DNA of 64,000 nucleotides from Dinghuibacter silviterrae (GCF_004366355.1 NZ_SODV01000002.1:1032768-1096767), one strand, 5' to 3'. Shown: positions 18,101-27,263, numbered from the stretch's first letter. Translations and numbers: made by a program. Notes: generated from the sequence alone by a model not told the origin.

Positions 18101-20737
18101 ATGAAAAAATTCCGCTTCCTGCTGATGATCCTGTGTGCCCAGGCCACCACCCTTTGCGCGCAAACACCTTCTCCCGAAGCCTTTTTGGGTTATCCGCTGG
18201 GGGCACATTATACGCCCCACTACAGGATCGTACAGTATTTCGAAGCGGTGGCCGCCGCCAATCCCCAAATGGTCAAACTCCAGAAGTATGGCCAAACCAA
18301 TGAAGGCCGGCCGCTGATGGTCGCTTTTATAGGAAACCCGGACAACATCGCCCATCTCGAAGACATCCGCCGGAACAACCTGCGCCTGGCCGGTGTATTG
18401 ACCGACGAAGCGCCCACCGAATCCACACCCGTCCTCGTCTGGCTCAGCTACAACGTACACGGGAACGAGCCCTCTTCCTCGGAGGCGGCCATGCAAACCC
18501 TGTACGCCCTGGTTGATCCCACCAACACCCGTGCCAGGGACTATCTCAAGAATACCCTGGTCATCATCGATCCCTGTCTCAACCCCGATGGAAGGGACCG
18601 CTATGTCCACTGGTTCAATGGCGTCGTCGGTGACAACCCCGATCCCAACTGGCCTGCCAGGGAGCACGACGAACCCTGGCCCGGGGGCAGAACCAACCAT
18701 TACAATTTCGACCTCAACCGTGACTGGTTCTGGCAAACCCAGCTCGAATCCAGGAAGCGCGTAGCCCTCTACAACGAGTGGTTGCCCCAGGTCCATGTCG
18801 ATTACCACGAACAGGGCGTAGACGCGCCGTATTATTTTGCACCCGCCGCGGAACCCTACCACGAAGTCATCACCCGCTGGCAACGCGACTTCCAGGTCGC
18901 CATCGGGAAAAACAACGCGCGCTATTTCGACCAAAACGGCTGGCTCTTTTTTACCAAACAGGAATTCGACCTCTTTTATCCCAGTTATGGCGATACCTAC
19001 CCCATCTACAACGGCTCCATCGGGATGACGTACGAGCAGGGTGGGGGACCCCGCGGAGGCCTGGCGGTGCTCACCGAAACCGGCGACACCCTGACCCTTC
19101 GTGACCGCATCCTGCACCACTTCACAACCGGGATAAGCACCATCGAAATGGGCTCCCAACACGCCACCGACCTCATCCGCGAATTCCACACTTATTTTCG
19201 CCGGAGCGCCGAAACCGGCGAGGGACCCTATCAGGCCTACGTGGTTTGCGCCGACAGCGCCTCCACCGGCCGGATCAATGACCTCCGCGCCCTCCTCGAT
19301 AGAAACCTGGTCCGTTACGGCACCGCCTCCGGTTCCGTCAGGGGTTGGGACTATTTTACCCGCGCCCAGGGCGCGCCCTACACCCTCCACCCGGGAGACC
19401 TCGTCATCCCCGCCCGCCAGGTCAAGGCTACACTCGTCAAAGTCCTGTTCGAGCCCGACTCCAAAATCAGCGATTCGGCGACCTACGATATCACAGCATG
19501 GTCCCTGCCGTATGTGTACGGGCTCCATACCATCGCCCTGAAGGAAGCCCCCGCAGTGCACCTGCTGGCGCCACTCCCCGTGGACACCGGTTGGGTCGCG
19601 TACCCGCCGCTTTCGTCTGGCGCTCCCGCGACCAACGACCCAGCGACAGCGGCCCGCGCTCCCGCGACCACCGCCCCCGCGACCGCCGCCCCCGCGACAG
19701 CGGCCGGCGCCGCACCCTACGGCTACCTCATCCCCTGGACCGACATCCACAGCGCCGCAGCCATGAGCTACCTGGTCAGCCACCACGTAAAGGTCCGCGT
19801 CAACCAGCGCCCCTTCGAAGAGGGTGGACGGACCTTTGGCGCAGGTTCCCTCCTGATCCTCGCCACAGGCAATGCCAGTGTAAAGGACGATTTCCCTTCA
19901 TTGATGGCGCAGGTGGCCGAAATAAACGACGTTGCACCGGTTCCCCTGAGCACCGGTTTCGTCGACAAAGGTTTTGACTTTGGCAGCAGCGAAGTCCGGC
20001 CGCTCAAGACGCCCCGGGTGGCTGTGCTCACGGGGGACAATATTTCCTCCACTTCTGCGGGAGAGATCTGGTACCTTTTCGAACACGAGCTGCGATACCC
20101 TCTTGCCCTTGTCAACGCCTCGAACTTTGCAAGGATCGACTGGAATGCCTTTGACGTATTTATTCTCCCCGACGGATACTATCCCTGGATGACCGACAAA
20201 AAAGTGTCCGACGCCCTCCGCGCCTGGGTCAACCAGGGTGGCCGGCTGGTTGCCCTGGAAAGCGCCGCTACCGGTCTTGCCAATAACGATTGGGGATTCA
20301 AGGCCAAAAAGAGCGGTGAAGACAAAAAGGACGAAGAAGACAAAACGGATCCTTACGCTTATCTGAAAGACTACGCCAACCGTGACCGGGATGAGCTGCG
20401 CGGATCCGTGCCCGGCGCCATCTACCGCGTCGATCTTGACAATACCCATCCCCTGGCCTTTGGTTTTCCTTCCTATTACTACACCCTCCGCCAGGACAAT
20501 ACCGTTTACCAATTCATGGAAGAGGGCTGGAATGTCGGCATTCTCAAAAAGGACAACTATGTGAGCGGCTTTGTCGGCAGCAAGGCCAGACAACAAATGG
20601 AGGACGGCCTTCTTTTCGGTGTCGAGGACATGGGACGCGGTAAAATCGTCTTCCTCGCCGACGATCCGTTGTTCCGCGACTTTTGGGAGAACGGCAAACT
20701 GTTGTTCTGCAATGCCGTGTTTATGGTGGGCAACTAA
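18101..20737 (+). CDS. M14 family zinc carboxypeptidase, secreted
   Basis: An 878-residue exported metallopeptidase. A signal peptide (MKKFRFLLMILCAQATTLCA) precedes an M14 domain with zinc ligands in YNVHGNEPSSSEA (HxxE) and a later His in HVDYHEQG. NPDGRDRY and FDLNRDWFW are also M14-like. The C-terminal third resembles the glutamine-amidotransferase-like domain found in Bacteroidota M14 proteins (VAVLTGDN, FDVFILPDGYY). Between the parts, about residues 504-538, lies an Ala/Thr/Pro-rich low-complexity segment. Start at ATG 18101, since 16 further codons upstream precede the signal peptide. The substrate is unknown. Confidence 0.9.
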   Translation: MKKFRFLLMILCAQATTLCAQTPSPEAFLGYPLGAHYTPHYRIVQYFEAVAAANPQMVKLQKYGQTNEGRPLMVAFIGNPDNIAHLEDIRRNNLRLAGVLTDEAPTESTPVLVWLSYNVHGNEPSSSEAAMQTLYALVDPTNTRARDYLKNTLVIIDPCLNPDGRDRYVHWFNGVVGDNPDPNWPAREHDEPWPGGRTNHYNFDLNRDWFWQTQLESRKRVALYNEWLPQVHVDYHEQGVDAPYYFAPAAEPYHEVITRWQRDFQVAIGKNNARYFDQNGWLFFTKQEFDLFYPSYGDTYPIYNGSIGMTYEQGGGPRGGLAVLTETGDTLTLRDRILHHFTTGISTIEMGSQHATDLIREFHTYFRRSAETGEGPYQAYVVCADSASTGRINDLRALLDRNLVRYGTASGSVRGWDYFTRAQGAPYTLHPGDLVIPARQVKATLVKVLFEPDSKISDSATYDITAWSLPYVYGLHTIALKEAPAVHLLAPLPVDTGWVAYPPLSSGAPATNDPATAARAPATTAPATAAPATAAGAAPYGYLIPWTDIHSAAAMSYLVSHHVKVRVNQRPFEEGGRTFGAGSLLILATGNASVKDDFPSLMAQVAEINDVAPVPLSTGFVDKGFDFGSSEVRPLKTPRVAVLTGDNISSTSAGEIWYLFEHELRYPLALVNASNFARIDWNAFDVFILPDGYYPWMTDKKVSDALRAWVNQGGRLVALESAATGLANNDWGFKAKKSGEDKKDEEDKTDPYAYLKDYANRDRDELRGSVPGAIYRVDLDNTHPLAFGFPSYYYTLRQDNTVYQFMEEGWNVGILKKDNYVSGFVGSKARQQMEDGLLFGVEDMGRGKIVFLADDPLFRDFWENGKLLFCNAVFMVGN

Positions 20738-20750
20738 ACGCCCGCCGCGG

Positions 20751-21902
20751 TTATTGTACGAGCGACAGCGCTTTATCCATTTGGGGATCATCAAGGGTAT
20801 CCAGCGCCTTCACATTGAAGGCTACAGGATAGTCCGGGGGGAACCCTTTTCCCTCATACATTTTCCCGTCGATGTATTTGAATTCGACGGAGGACGTGGT
20901 CACGGAAAGAAAGCCCGGCAATGAAAAGGAACCGTCATCGTACAGGGCATTGGCCGCGAAAGGCCCCGTGGCCCCAAAAGTCGTTTCGCCCACCACCCGG
21001 CATTGGGGCAGGGTTCGCAAGGCCATAGTCATGATCTCAGCCATGGACTGGGAATATTTGTCGGCTAAGATGATGACCGGAAGCGTAACCGCCTGGGCAC
21101 CCGACTGGGGTACCACCGCCGCATCGATCCAGGGCGTATAATCCAGCCGGCCGTTGCCGCTTTTGTTGCGCGTATAGCCAAAATGCAACGACTGATCGAT
21201 AAAGTGTCCCGCCAGGAAATTCAGGTCGTTGACGTCCCCGCCCGGGTTGTCGCGGAAATCCAGTACGACAGCTTTCAGGCCGGTGGGGTTTTCCAGGCGC
21301 TGGAAGAAATAATTCAACACCAGCTGAACGCCGTTGCCCGCCACTGACCCAAAGGAGGCGGATAATTGGAACTGGTTACAGGTAAAGAACAGGATATTGC
21401 CGTGGATCGTCCCGGAAACCGCCAGGACGTAGTTGCCGGACCCCGGTAGCAGATTATTCCCCATGCGGTAGCCCGAATCGAGGTAGCGTTCATCCGTTCC
21501 GATATAGGAATAGGGAAACCGGAAGGCCGGATCCTTTCGCCATTGATCATAGGATGGAATGACGCTGGAGTCTTTCAGCACGTTGTTGGTGAAGGCAATG
21601 GAGAAATGGTGGTCGATCAAACCATCGGTCATTTGACGGAAATAACCAACCGACTTGGAGAGGTCAGCCGTGTCGTCGATCTTCAGGCTGTCGAACAGTG
21701 GTTTGTATCGCTGGTACATTGCGTCCCAGTTGGTCGTATCGACATCCCAATACACATAGTTCACGTTTAGCTCATTCCAGAATTCGTCGAATGCCTGGCT
21801 AAAAGTCGATGGGGGCAAATCACTAACAGGATTGGAGATATTTTTCTTGCAGGCCGCCAAGGTTATCAGGGAAAGCAGTATGAATGGCCGGTATCGCTTC
21901 AT
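20751..21902 (-). CDS. S41 family peptidase, lipoprotein
   Basis: A 383-residue lipoprotein (MKRYRPFILLSLITLAAC, lipidated at C18) with a C-terminal-processing-peptidase fold. The core VVLDFRDNPGGDV, the active-site region YSQSMAEIMTMALRTLP and VGETTFGATGP fit family S41. A clear PDZ domain is not evident and a catalytic Lys is not obvious, as in tricorn-core-like members. The ATG at 21902 overlaps the stop of the outer-membrane barrel gene (ATGA), so the two are translationally coupled. It probably acts at the envelope on a protein partner of the neighbouring lipoproteins; this is inference. Confidence 0.85.
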   Translation of the reverse strand: MKRYRPFILLSLITLAACKKNISNPVSDLPPSTFSQAFDEFWNELNVNYVYWDVDTTNWDAMYQRYKPLFDSLKIDDTADLSKSVGYFRQMTDGLIDHHFSIAFTNNVLKDSSVIPSYDQWRKDPAFRFPYSYIGTDERYLDSGYRMGNNLLPGSGNYVLAVSGTIHGNILFFTCNQFQLSASFGSVAGNGVQLVLNYFFQRLENPTGLKAVVLDFRDNPGGDVNDLNFLAGHFIDQSLHFGYTRNKSGNGRLDYTPWIDAAVVPQSGAQAVTLPVIILADKYSQSMAEIMTMALRTLPQCRVVGETTFGATGPFAANALYDDGSFSLPGFLSVTTSSVEFKYIDGKMYEGKGFPPDYPVAFNVKALDTLDDPQMDKALSLVQ

Positions 21903-22612
21903 GTGCGCGGTTTTGACTTGTGTATTGACCATGCAGCACCGATCGAAAATGTCCAGGTGCGGTTATAGGCGGGTATGGCGCTGGCCGCTGTTTTTTCCTG
22001 GCTGGTCAGGGATTGATAGTACCTGGCCGCGACCGTTACCCGGCAGTAACCGGTCAACAGATATTGTATTCCCGGCCCGAGCCACCATCCTTCTTCCCAG
22101 CGGTTATCCCGCTCCGAAAGAAAAGAATAGGACTGGTTGTAGCTGTCGAGCTGGAATTGCTCGCCACCGTTTGCGGAGGTGCCGTTAAATATATCCGCGG
22201 TCCGGCCTTTGACCCGTCCATACAGCCAATAGCCGGCATACAACCCCGCATCCAACCCGAACCGAAGGCGTCGTCCCCCGTACTCCAGGTGGGCGCCGAC
22301 GGGCAGTTGAAGGTACGTGTTCTTGTGCCGGTCGTATTCGCCCGCCAGGGAATCCGTCCGGTTCATGGTATACCCTTTTTGCACAAGTCCCGGGATGGCA
22401 GTAATGTATAACCAGGGATATATCCTGTAGAGGATCGGAATTCCGACGGTGAAACCCGAATTGCCAGTCAGGCTGGTTGCCGCCCTGTTGGCGATATTCG
22501 TATGATAGGTATTATAACTAAGGCCCCCCTCCACGCCGACGAGGGTCTGCGCGAAGAGGGAGGCCTTGAGTGATAAAAGTATGACTGCCAGTAAAAATGG
22601 CTTGCTATTCAT
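21899..22612 (-). CDS. Small outer-membrane beta-barrel protein
   Basis: A 237-residue protein with a signal peptide (ending LKASLFAQ) and alternating amphipathic strands typical of PorT/OmpX-like barrels: VGVEGGLSYNTYH, LYITAIPGLVQKGY, LQLPVGAHLEYGG, GLDAGLYAGYWLYG, WWLGPGIQYLLTG, VTVAARYYQSL and WTFSIGAAWSI. It sits 3 bases after the last propeller lipoprotein and overlaps the S41 gene. It may anchor or export the neighbouring lipoproteins, but there is no direct evidence. Confidence 0.8.
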   Translation of the reverse strand: MNSKPFLLAVILLSLKASLFAQTLVGVEGGLSYNTYHTNIANRAATSLTGNSGFTVGIPILYRIYPWLYITAIPGLVQKGYTMNRTDSLAGEYDRHKNTYLQLPVGAHLEYGGRRLRFGLDAGLYAGYWLYGRVKGRTADIFNGTSANGGEQFQLDSYNQSYSFLSERDNRWEEGWWLGPGIQYLLTGYCRVTVAARYYQSLTSQEKTAASAIPAYNRTWTFSIGAAWSIHKSKPRT

Positions 22613-22615
22613 GGT

Positions 22616-23839
22616 TTAATATACCTGGGTATAGTTTTGTGTCTGCGGGCTGTATTCGTAGACTTGGGAGCTTCCGCCTCCATTCGAATAACACAACAGA
22701 CTGCTATTCCCATATCCGTTTCCGGCAAAGTTAAGCATATGGTCTCCTATATAAGTATAGGGGGATCCATACGGATTGTAGGAAAAGGGATAATAATAGA
22801 AGCCACCCGGAGGAGCGCCCCCACTGACCGTATTGCCGCTCACCGCATCGACAACGGTCACGTTGCCGCCGCCCGGACGGTAACAGAACAGGGTATTGTC
22901 CGCGTTGGCGGCGGTACTCCCTGAAATATTACTGGCAAACACCCGGTCCTGGTAGTCTTCGAAGTTGAAATTGTTGAAACCGCTACGGGTGGTATAGGTC
23001 GCCGTAAAGTTCGTGCTATTCGCACTGTGGGTCAGGTACCAAAGATAACCATAACCGGGGCGATAGCACACCAGGTCCATGGCCCCCGGGTTATAGTCCT
23101 CGGCGATGATCTGGTCGCTGGTTCCTTTCAGGTCGAACCCGCCGATACCGGAACTGCCTTTTACCACCGCGGTCCAGATGGGCGCGGTTACGACGTTTGT
23201 ATTCTCGATCACCCAGCAATACCCATTGCCCGGCCGGTAACAGATCAAGGCGTTTTTATAACCACTGCCATAATCATAGGCGATGATCTTGTCCGTCTTG
23301 GTTGCTCCCGCGAGGTCGTATCCGCCGATGCCCGTCGTGGAATGCCAATCCTCCTCCCACTCGCCGTTGCCATTATATTGCAGGAGGTATAAGATGCCCC
23401 TTCCGGGAATATACAACAGCAGATGGTCCTCGTGACCGTTCCCGATCGCGTCGTAGGGGATGATGTGAACCCCGCCGAGCTCGTTGAAATTATCCGTGCA
23501 ATCGGTGTTATACTGGCTGACACTGATGGTACCCGCGTTGAGCGTCGGGATCCCGGTGCCCGAATAAATGGTGGTCGAGTTGGTGCCGCTGACCTGTGTG
23601 AGCGTGACATGCCCGTTTCCGATGTCATAGGTGAACAGACAGTCCGACCCGTGGCCGTCACCGATGTCATAGCGGATGACCCTGCCGGTGGCACTGGGCG
23701 CCTGCCAATCCGCGTTTGACACGAACCCTGCTTTCGCGCCTTTGGTAAGACCAACAGACGACGTAAGCGGGTTCTTGCTACATCCTGCGGTCAGGATGAG
23801 CACGGATAAGCCAAGAAGAAGGTTGAAATGGTGTTTCAT
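22616..23839 (-). CDS. FG-GAP-like beta-propeller lipoprotein, copy 1
   Basis: A 407-residue lipoprotein (lipidated at C20 of a signal ending LILTAGC). It is built from about 50-residue blades of the pattern YDxxGxGxxDxLLxYxPGxGxxWxL, for example IIPYDAIGNGHEDHLLLY and IIAYDYGSGYKNALICYRPG. The Asp/Gly-rich loops resemble the calcium loops of FG-GAP/VCBS propellers. Blade spacing suggests a closed propeller. It is nearly identical over long stretches to the next two copies, indicating recent tandem duplication. It is 11 bases after copy 2 and 3 bases before the barrel gene. The ligand is unknown; surface carbohydrate or protein binding would fit the fold. Confidence 0.78.
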   Translation of the reverse strand: MKHHFNLLLGLSVLILTAGCSKNPLTSSVGLTKGAKAGFVSNADWQAPSATGRVIRYDIGDGHGSDCLFTYDIGNGHVTLTQVSGTNSTTIYSGTGIPTLNAGTISVSQYNTDCTDNFNELGGVHIIPYDAIGNGHEDHLLLYIPGRGILYLLQYNGNGEWEEDWHSTTGIGGYDLAGATKTDKIIAYDYGSGYKNALICYRPGNGYCWVIENTNVVTAPIWTAVVKGSSGIGGFDLKGTSDQIIAEDYNPGAMDLVCYRPGYGYLWYLTHSANSTNFTATYTTRSGFNNFNFEDYQDRVFASNISGSTAANADNTLFCYRPGGGNVTVVDAVSGNTVSGGAPPGGFYYYPFSYNPYGSPYTYIGDHMLNFAGNGYGNSSLLCYSNGGGSSQVYEYSPQTQNYTQVY

Positions 23840-23850
23840 GGTTGACTCGA

Positions 23851-25092
23851 TTAATATGCCTGAGAATAGGTTGACGTCTGGGGATTCAACTCGTATATCT
23901 GAGATTGGTTACCGCCTCCGTTGGAGTAAAATACCAGGCTGCTGTTACCGTATCCGTTGCCGCTAAAGCTCAGCACATGATCCCCAATATAAGTATAGGG
24001 AGAACCGTACGGGTTGTAGGGCATGGTGTAACTCAACCCGGAATACGTTCCACCCCCGCTGACGGTGTTGCCGCTGACTGCAAAAACGTTGCTTGAGCCG
24101 GACGTGCCCGGACGATAACAGAACAGCGTATTATTGGCAGTGCTTCCCGTGCTCCCGGATACATTGCTCGGGAACATCCGGTCCTGATAATCCATGAAAT
24201 TGCTGGTATAGCCATTGGCAGAGAGACCGCTACGGGAAGTATAGCTCGCGGTAAAATTCGTGCTGTTGGGCGTATGCGTCAGGTACCAGACATAGCCATA
24301 GCCGGGGCGATAACAGACCAGGTCCTGATAACCGGGGTTGTAGTCTTCTGTGATGATCTGGTCACTCGTCCCTTTCAGGTCGAAACCGCCGATCCCACTG
24401 GAGCCTTTTACAACGGCTACCCAGTTGGGGGTGGCCCCGGCTGACGCTGTATTTTCGATCACCCAGGCATAGCCATTGCCCGGACGGTAACAGATCAGGG
24501 CATTTTTGTAACCGCTGCCGTAGTCATAAGCGATGATCTTGTCCGTTTTGGTCGATCCCGCGAGATCGTAACCGCCGATCCCATTGGTGCCTGACCCCTG
24601 GACGTTGAATTTTCCATCGCCGGCATAGTTGAAAAGGTACCAGATCCCGCGCCCCGGAATATAGAGCAACAGGTGATCTTCATGTCCTGTTCCGTTTGCA
24701 TCGTAGGGAATGATGTGGATGCCGCCGATCTCGTTGAAATTGTCGGTAACATCACCGGCATATTCGTTGAGACTGAAGTAGGAGCCGCCGGCCATCGGGA
24801 TCCCCTGGTTGTCGGAAATGATCGTGGTGCCGGTAGTGCCGCTAACCTGCGTGATCGAAAAAAAGTTGTTCACGAGGTCATAGCTCAACAGACAGTCCGA
24901 CCCGTTGCCATCACCGATGTCAAAGCGGATAAGCCTTCCTGCGGCGCTGGGTGTTTGCCAATACGAGTTCGACGGGAAGCCCGCTTTGGCGCCCTTGGAC
25001 ACGTCGACGGAAGAGGAAAGAGGGTTTTTACTGCATCCTGCGGACAGGACAAGCGCTGCCAGAGCCAAAACGAAGCTGGAATTGCGTTTCAT
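23851..25092 (-). CDS. FG-GAP-like beta-propeller lipoprotein, copy 2
   Basis: A 413-residue lipoprotein (signal ending LVLSAGC, lipidated at C20) with the same blades as copy 1, including the identical run DKIIAYDYGSGYKNALIC and GGFDLKGTSDQII. Differences concentrate in loops around residues 90-110 and 320-360. It heads the group copy 2, copy 1, barrel, S41, all spaced within 11 bases, so these four are probably one operon with a promoter in the 383-bp gap upstream. Confidence 0.78.
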   Translation of the reverse strand: MKRNSSFVLALAALVLSAGCSKNPLSSSVDVSKGAKAGFPSNSYWQTPSAAGRLIRFDIGDGNGSDCLLSYDLVNNFFSITQVSGTTGTTIISDNQGIPMAGGSYFSLNEYAGDVTDNFNEIGGIHIIPYDANGTGHEDHLLLYIPGRGIWYLFNYAGDGKFNVQGSGTNGIGGYDLAGSTKTDKIIAYDYGSGYKNALICYRPGNGYAWVIENTASAGATPNWVAVVKGSSGIGGFDLKGTSDQIITEDYNPGYQDLVCYRPGYGYVWYLTHTPNSTNFTASYTSRSGLSANGYTSNFMDYQDRMFPSNVSGSTGSTANNTLFCYRPGTSGSSNVFAVSGNTVSGGGTYSGLSYTMPYNPYGSPYTYIGDHVLSFSGNGYGNSSLVFYSNGGGNQSQIYELNPQTSTYSQAY

Positions 25093-25475
25093 AGTTTAAT
25101 TGATTTGTTTAGGTAATTATAGGTTTACAGTTTACGGCAATAGAATCCTGTCGATCGTGCCGGTGAGGCAGATGCGCGTTAATGAAATACAGGAATTTCC
25201 TGTTTGATGTTACGAGGCTGAAGAGATGTGAAAAACGGTTTTGGTTTTAACTGGGTTTTTTCAAGGTTTGAAGTTTTCGAAATCGAAAGTAGGGATAATT
25301 TCAAATCACACCTTTCGATCTGGATAAATATTTTATTGCGTGAAGCGGGAAAAATTATAATTAACTATCCTTACATGTTGATAAATGCCGTGTTTATAAA
25401 ATAACTGCGTCTTTTAAAAAACAACTGCACCGGCGGCTTCTTTTTTGAGCACCGGCCGGAGGCTGTATGGATATC
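25093..25475. other. Intergenic gap between lipoprotein copies 2 and 3
   Basis: This 383-bp stretch is markedly more AT-rich than its neighbours and has no open frame of note. It holds a probable terminator of copy 3 at its right end and presumably the promoter of the copy 2 operon at its left end, although I see no clean TAnnTTTG on the minus strand. Confidence 0.5.
25412..25459 (-). terminator. Possible terminator of lipoprotein copy 3
   Basis: On the minus strand CCGGC (25459-25455) can pair with GCCGG (25434-25430), with one further pair after a mismatch. The hairpin is followed by GTTGTTTTTT. It lies 16 bases after the stop of copy 3. The stem is short and the loop large, so confidence is limited. 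Confidence 0.38.
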
Positions 25476-26699
25476 TTAATAAATTTGTATGTATGAATTC
25501 GTGTTGGGATTGAGTTCATACACCTCCGATGGATTGCCGCCTCCATTGCTGTAAAAGACCAGGCTGCTGTTTCCCAGGCCGTTGGCGTTGAAGTTGAGTA
25601 CGTGGTCTCCTATGTCTGTGTAGGTAGTATTGGGGATATAAGGATTTATGGTCATGGGGTAATACAGGCCTTGAGGAGTCCCGCCATTTACCGTGTTGCC
25701 GTACATATGATCGACTACGAGGCTGGCAATCCCGGCACCAGGCCGATAGCAGAGCATGTCGTTATTGGCAGTAGAGGCGGTGCTCCCGGATAAATTGGTG
25801 GCAATCATCCGGTCCTGGAAATCCAGGAAACTGAAATTAAAAAACCCGTTCCTGGTGGTATACTGGGCAGAAAAAGTGGTGCTATACTGATTGTGGTGTA
25901 AATACCAGACGTAACCATATCCCGGTCGATAGCAAACCAGGTCCATGACCCCCGGAGAGTTGTCTTCGGCGACCACCTGGTCCGTCACTCCTTTCAGGTC
26001 AAACCCGCCGATACCGCCACTGCCTCTTACCACGGCGTTCCAAACGGGTGCGTCTCCCGAGCCTGTATTCGTGATCACCCAAATGTTTCCAAAACCCGGC
26101 CGGTAACAGATCAGCGCGTTCTTGGCGCCACTGCCGTAATCATAGGAGATAACTTTGTCGCCTACGTTCATCAGGTCATAGCCTCCGATTCCCCCTGTAT
26201 ATTGTAGCGATGATGGCCAATCCAAATGCCAAACACCTCCGCCCACGTATTTCAAAAGGTAGGCTATGCCCTGTCCCGGAGCATACAGGAGCACGTGATC
26301 CTCATGTCCCGTGCCGTTTGCATCGAAGGGGATGGCATTCAGTCCACCAGTCGCGTTATAAGGATCGATGACGTAGTCATAAAATTGGCCGATATTGATA
26401 GACTGACCATCATCCAACTGAAACCCCTCGGTCAACCACAAATCGGTAATATTGGCCCCGACAAACTGAGTAAGCTTGACCACGTCCTCGCTTAGGTCAT
26501 AATACAACAGGCAGCTCGACCCGTGGCCGTCATCGAGGTCGAAACGGATAATTTGGCTGGTGGGCGTGGTCGCATGCCAACTGGAGCTATATGCCTTTGC
26601 ACCTTTGCTTAAGTCAACGGAAGACTTCAGGTCCTTTTTACAACCTGCGGTCAGGAGGAGCACGGAAAATGCAAGCAAAGGAAAGAGAATGCGTTTCAT
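25476..26699 (-). CDS. FG-GAP-like beta-propeller lipoprotein, copy 3
   Basis: A 407-residue lipoprotein (signal ending VLLLTAGC, lipidated at C20, followed by KKDL). It has the same blade series as copies 1 and 2 (IPFDANGTGHEDHVLLYAPG, VISYDYGSGAKNALICYRPG, GGFDLKGVTDQVVAEDNSPG) but is more divergent. It is separated from copy 2 by 383 bp with a possible terminator, so it is probably transcribed alone. Function is unknown; see copy 1 for what the fold suggests. Confidence 0.77.
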   Translation of the reverse strand: MKRILFPLLAFSVLLLTAGCKKDLKSSVDLSKGAKAYSSSWHATTPTSQIIRFDLDDGHGSSCLLYYDLSEDVVKLTQFVGANITDLWLTEGFQLDDGQSINIGQFYDYVIDPYNATGGLNAIPFDANGTGHEDHVLLYAPGQGIAYLLKYVGGGVWHLDWPSSLQYTGGIGGYDLMNVGDKVISYDYGSGAKNALICYRPGFGNIWVITNTGSGDAPVWNAVVRGSGGIGGFDLKGVTDQVVAEDNSPGVMDLVCYRPGYGYVWYLHHNQYSTTFSAQYTTRNGFFNFSFLDFQDRMIATNLSGSTASTANNDMLCYRPGAGIASLVVDHMYGNTVNGGTPQGLYYPMTINPYIPNTTYTDIGDHVLNFNANGLGNSSLVFYSNGGGNPSEVYELNPNTNSYIQIY

Positions 26700-26821
26700 G
26701 GACTATTGATTTGGTTCGGGTAACTGAAAATAGTGTTTGTTTCATATGGGGTTCTTGCGTAACGACAAGTGCTTTGTGAAGAGAATAACTGAATGATGCA
26801 GGAGGACAACTGCATCGGGCG

Positions 26822-27012
26822 GGCCACCACCGCCAGGCCACCACCGCCAGGCCACCCCGCCGGGCCACCACCGTCAGGCCACCACCGTCAGGCCACCCCG
26901 CCGGGCCACCACCGTCAGGCCACCACCGTCAGGCCACCCCGCCGGGCTACCCCCGCCGGGCCACCACCGCCAGGTCACCCCGCCGGGCTACCCCCGCCGG
27001 TCCACCCCGTCG
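26822..27012. repeat. GC-rich minisatellite, 13-14-bp units in 41-bp higher-order repeats
   Basis: The basic units are GGCCACCACCGTCA (14 bp) and GGCCACCCCGCCG (13 bp). They form a 14+14+13 = 41-bp block repeated three times (26822-26862, 26863-26903, 26904-26944). Blocks two and three are identical; block one differs at two positions. Degenerate units continue to about 27012. The minus strand is rich in GG/GGGG runs. Confidence 0.85.
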
Positions 27013-27136
27013 GGCACCCGGATCCGCCGGAATCCCCAGGGCCCCGTACGCTCCGCACACGTTCCCGTATCGTAACCGAACACCCGCCAGGCGTTGGCTC
27101 CGTTTTTCCCATTGACATTCAGTCGATTACCTTTTT

Positions 27137-27195
27137 GGCACCCCCTTGGCGGCCCTTTTTTGGGTGCCGGCCGGGGGCCGGGTGCCTATTTTTCC
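27137..27195 (+). terminator. Terminator-like hairpin upstream of blaI
   Basis: GGCACCC (27137-27143) can pair with GGGTGCC at 27162-27168 or at 27180-27186. The second pairing is followed by TATTTTT. Read on the plus strand it would stop transcription arriving from the minisatellite side before the blaI promoter. No annotated plus-strand gene feeds into it, so what it terminates is unclear. Confidence 0.45.
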
Positions 27196-27202
27196 TCCAA
27201 AA

Positions 27203-27247
27203 AACTAATCGATTAGTTGAAAAACTAATTAATTAGTATTAGGTTTA
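27203..27247 (+). promoter_or_regulatory. Double-palindrome operator and promoter of blaI-M56
   Basis: Two perfect 14-bp palindromes, ACTAATCGATTAGT (27204-27217, extendable to 16 bp) and ACTAATTAATTAGT (27224-27237), share the half-site ACTAAT. Their centres are exactly 20 bp apart. TAGGTTTA at 27240-27247 is one base off the -7 consensus, and a TTG at 27217-27219 sits 20 bases upstream as a -33 candidate. Binding by the dimeric repressor would cover both. BlaI/MecI proteins are known to bind such dyads and repress their own operon. Confidence 0.8.
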
Positions 27248-27263
27248 CCAAAAGAATATAGCT

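Larger units (their letters stand above)
26700..27263. other. 564-bp gene-free region: minisatellite, hairpin and BlaI operator
   Basis: This gap lies between divergent genes. It contains a GC-rich minisatellite (26822-27012), about 120 bp of unique GC-rich sequence, a terminator-like hairpin read on the plus strand, and the double-palindrome operator. Frames open across the repeat (for example 26793-27236 plus) have Pro/Gly/His-rich translations with no family features and are not accepted as genes. Confidence 0.6.

Noticed and set aside
26793-27236. A 147-codon plus-strand frame with Pro/Gly/His-rich translation
   Set aside because: It exists only because the minisatellite lacks stop codons; it has no start signal or family features and runs into the BlaI operator.
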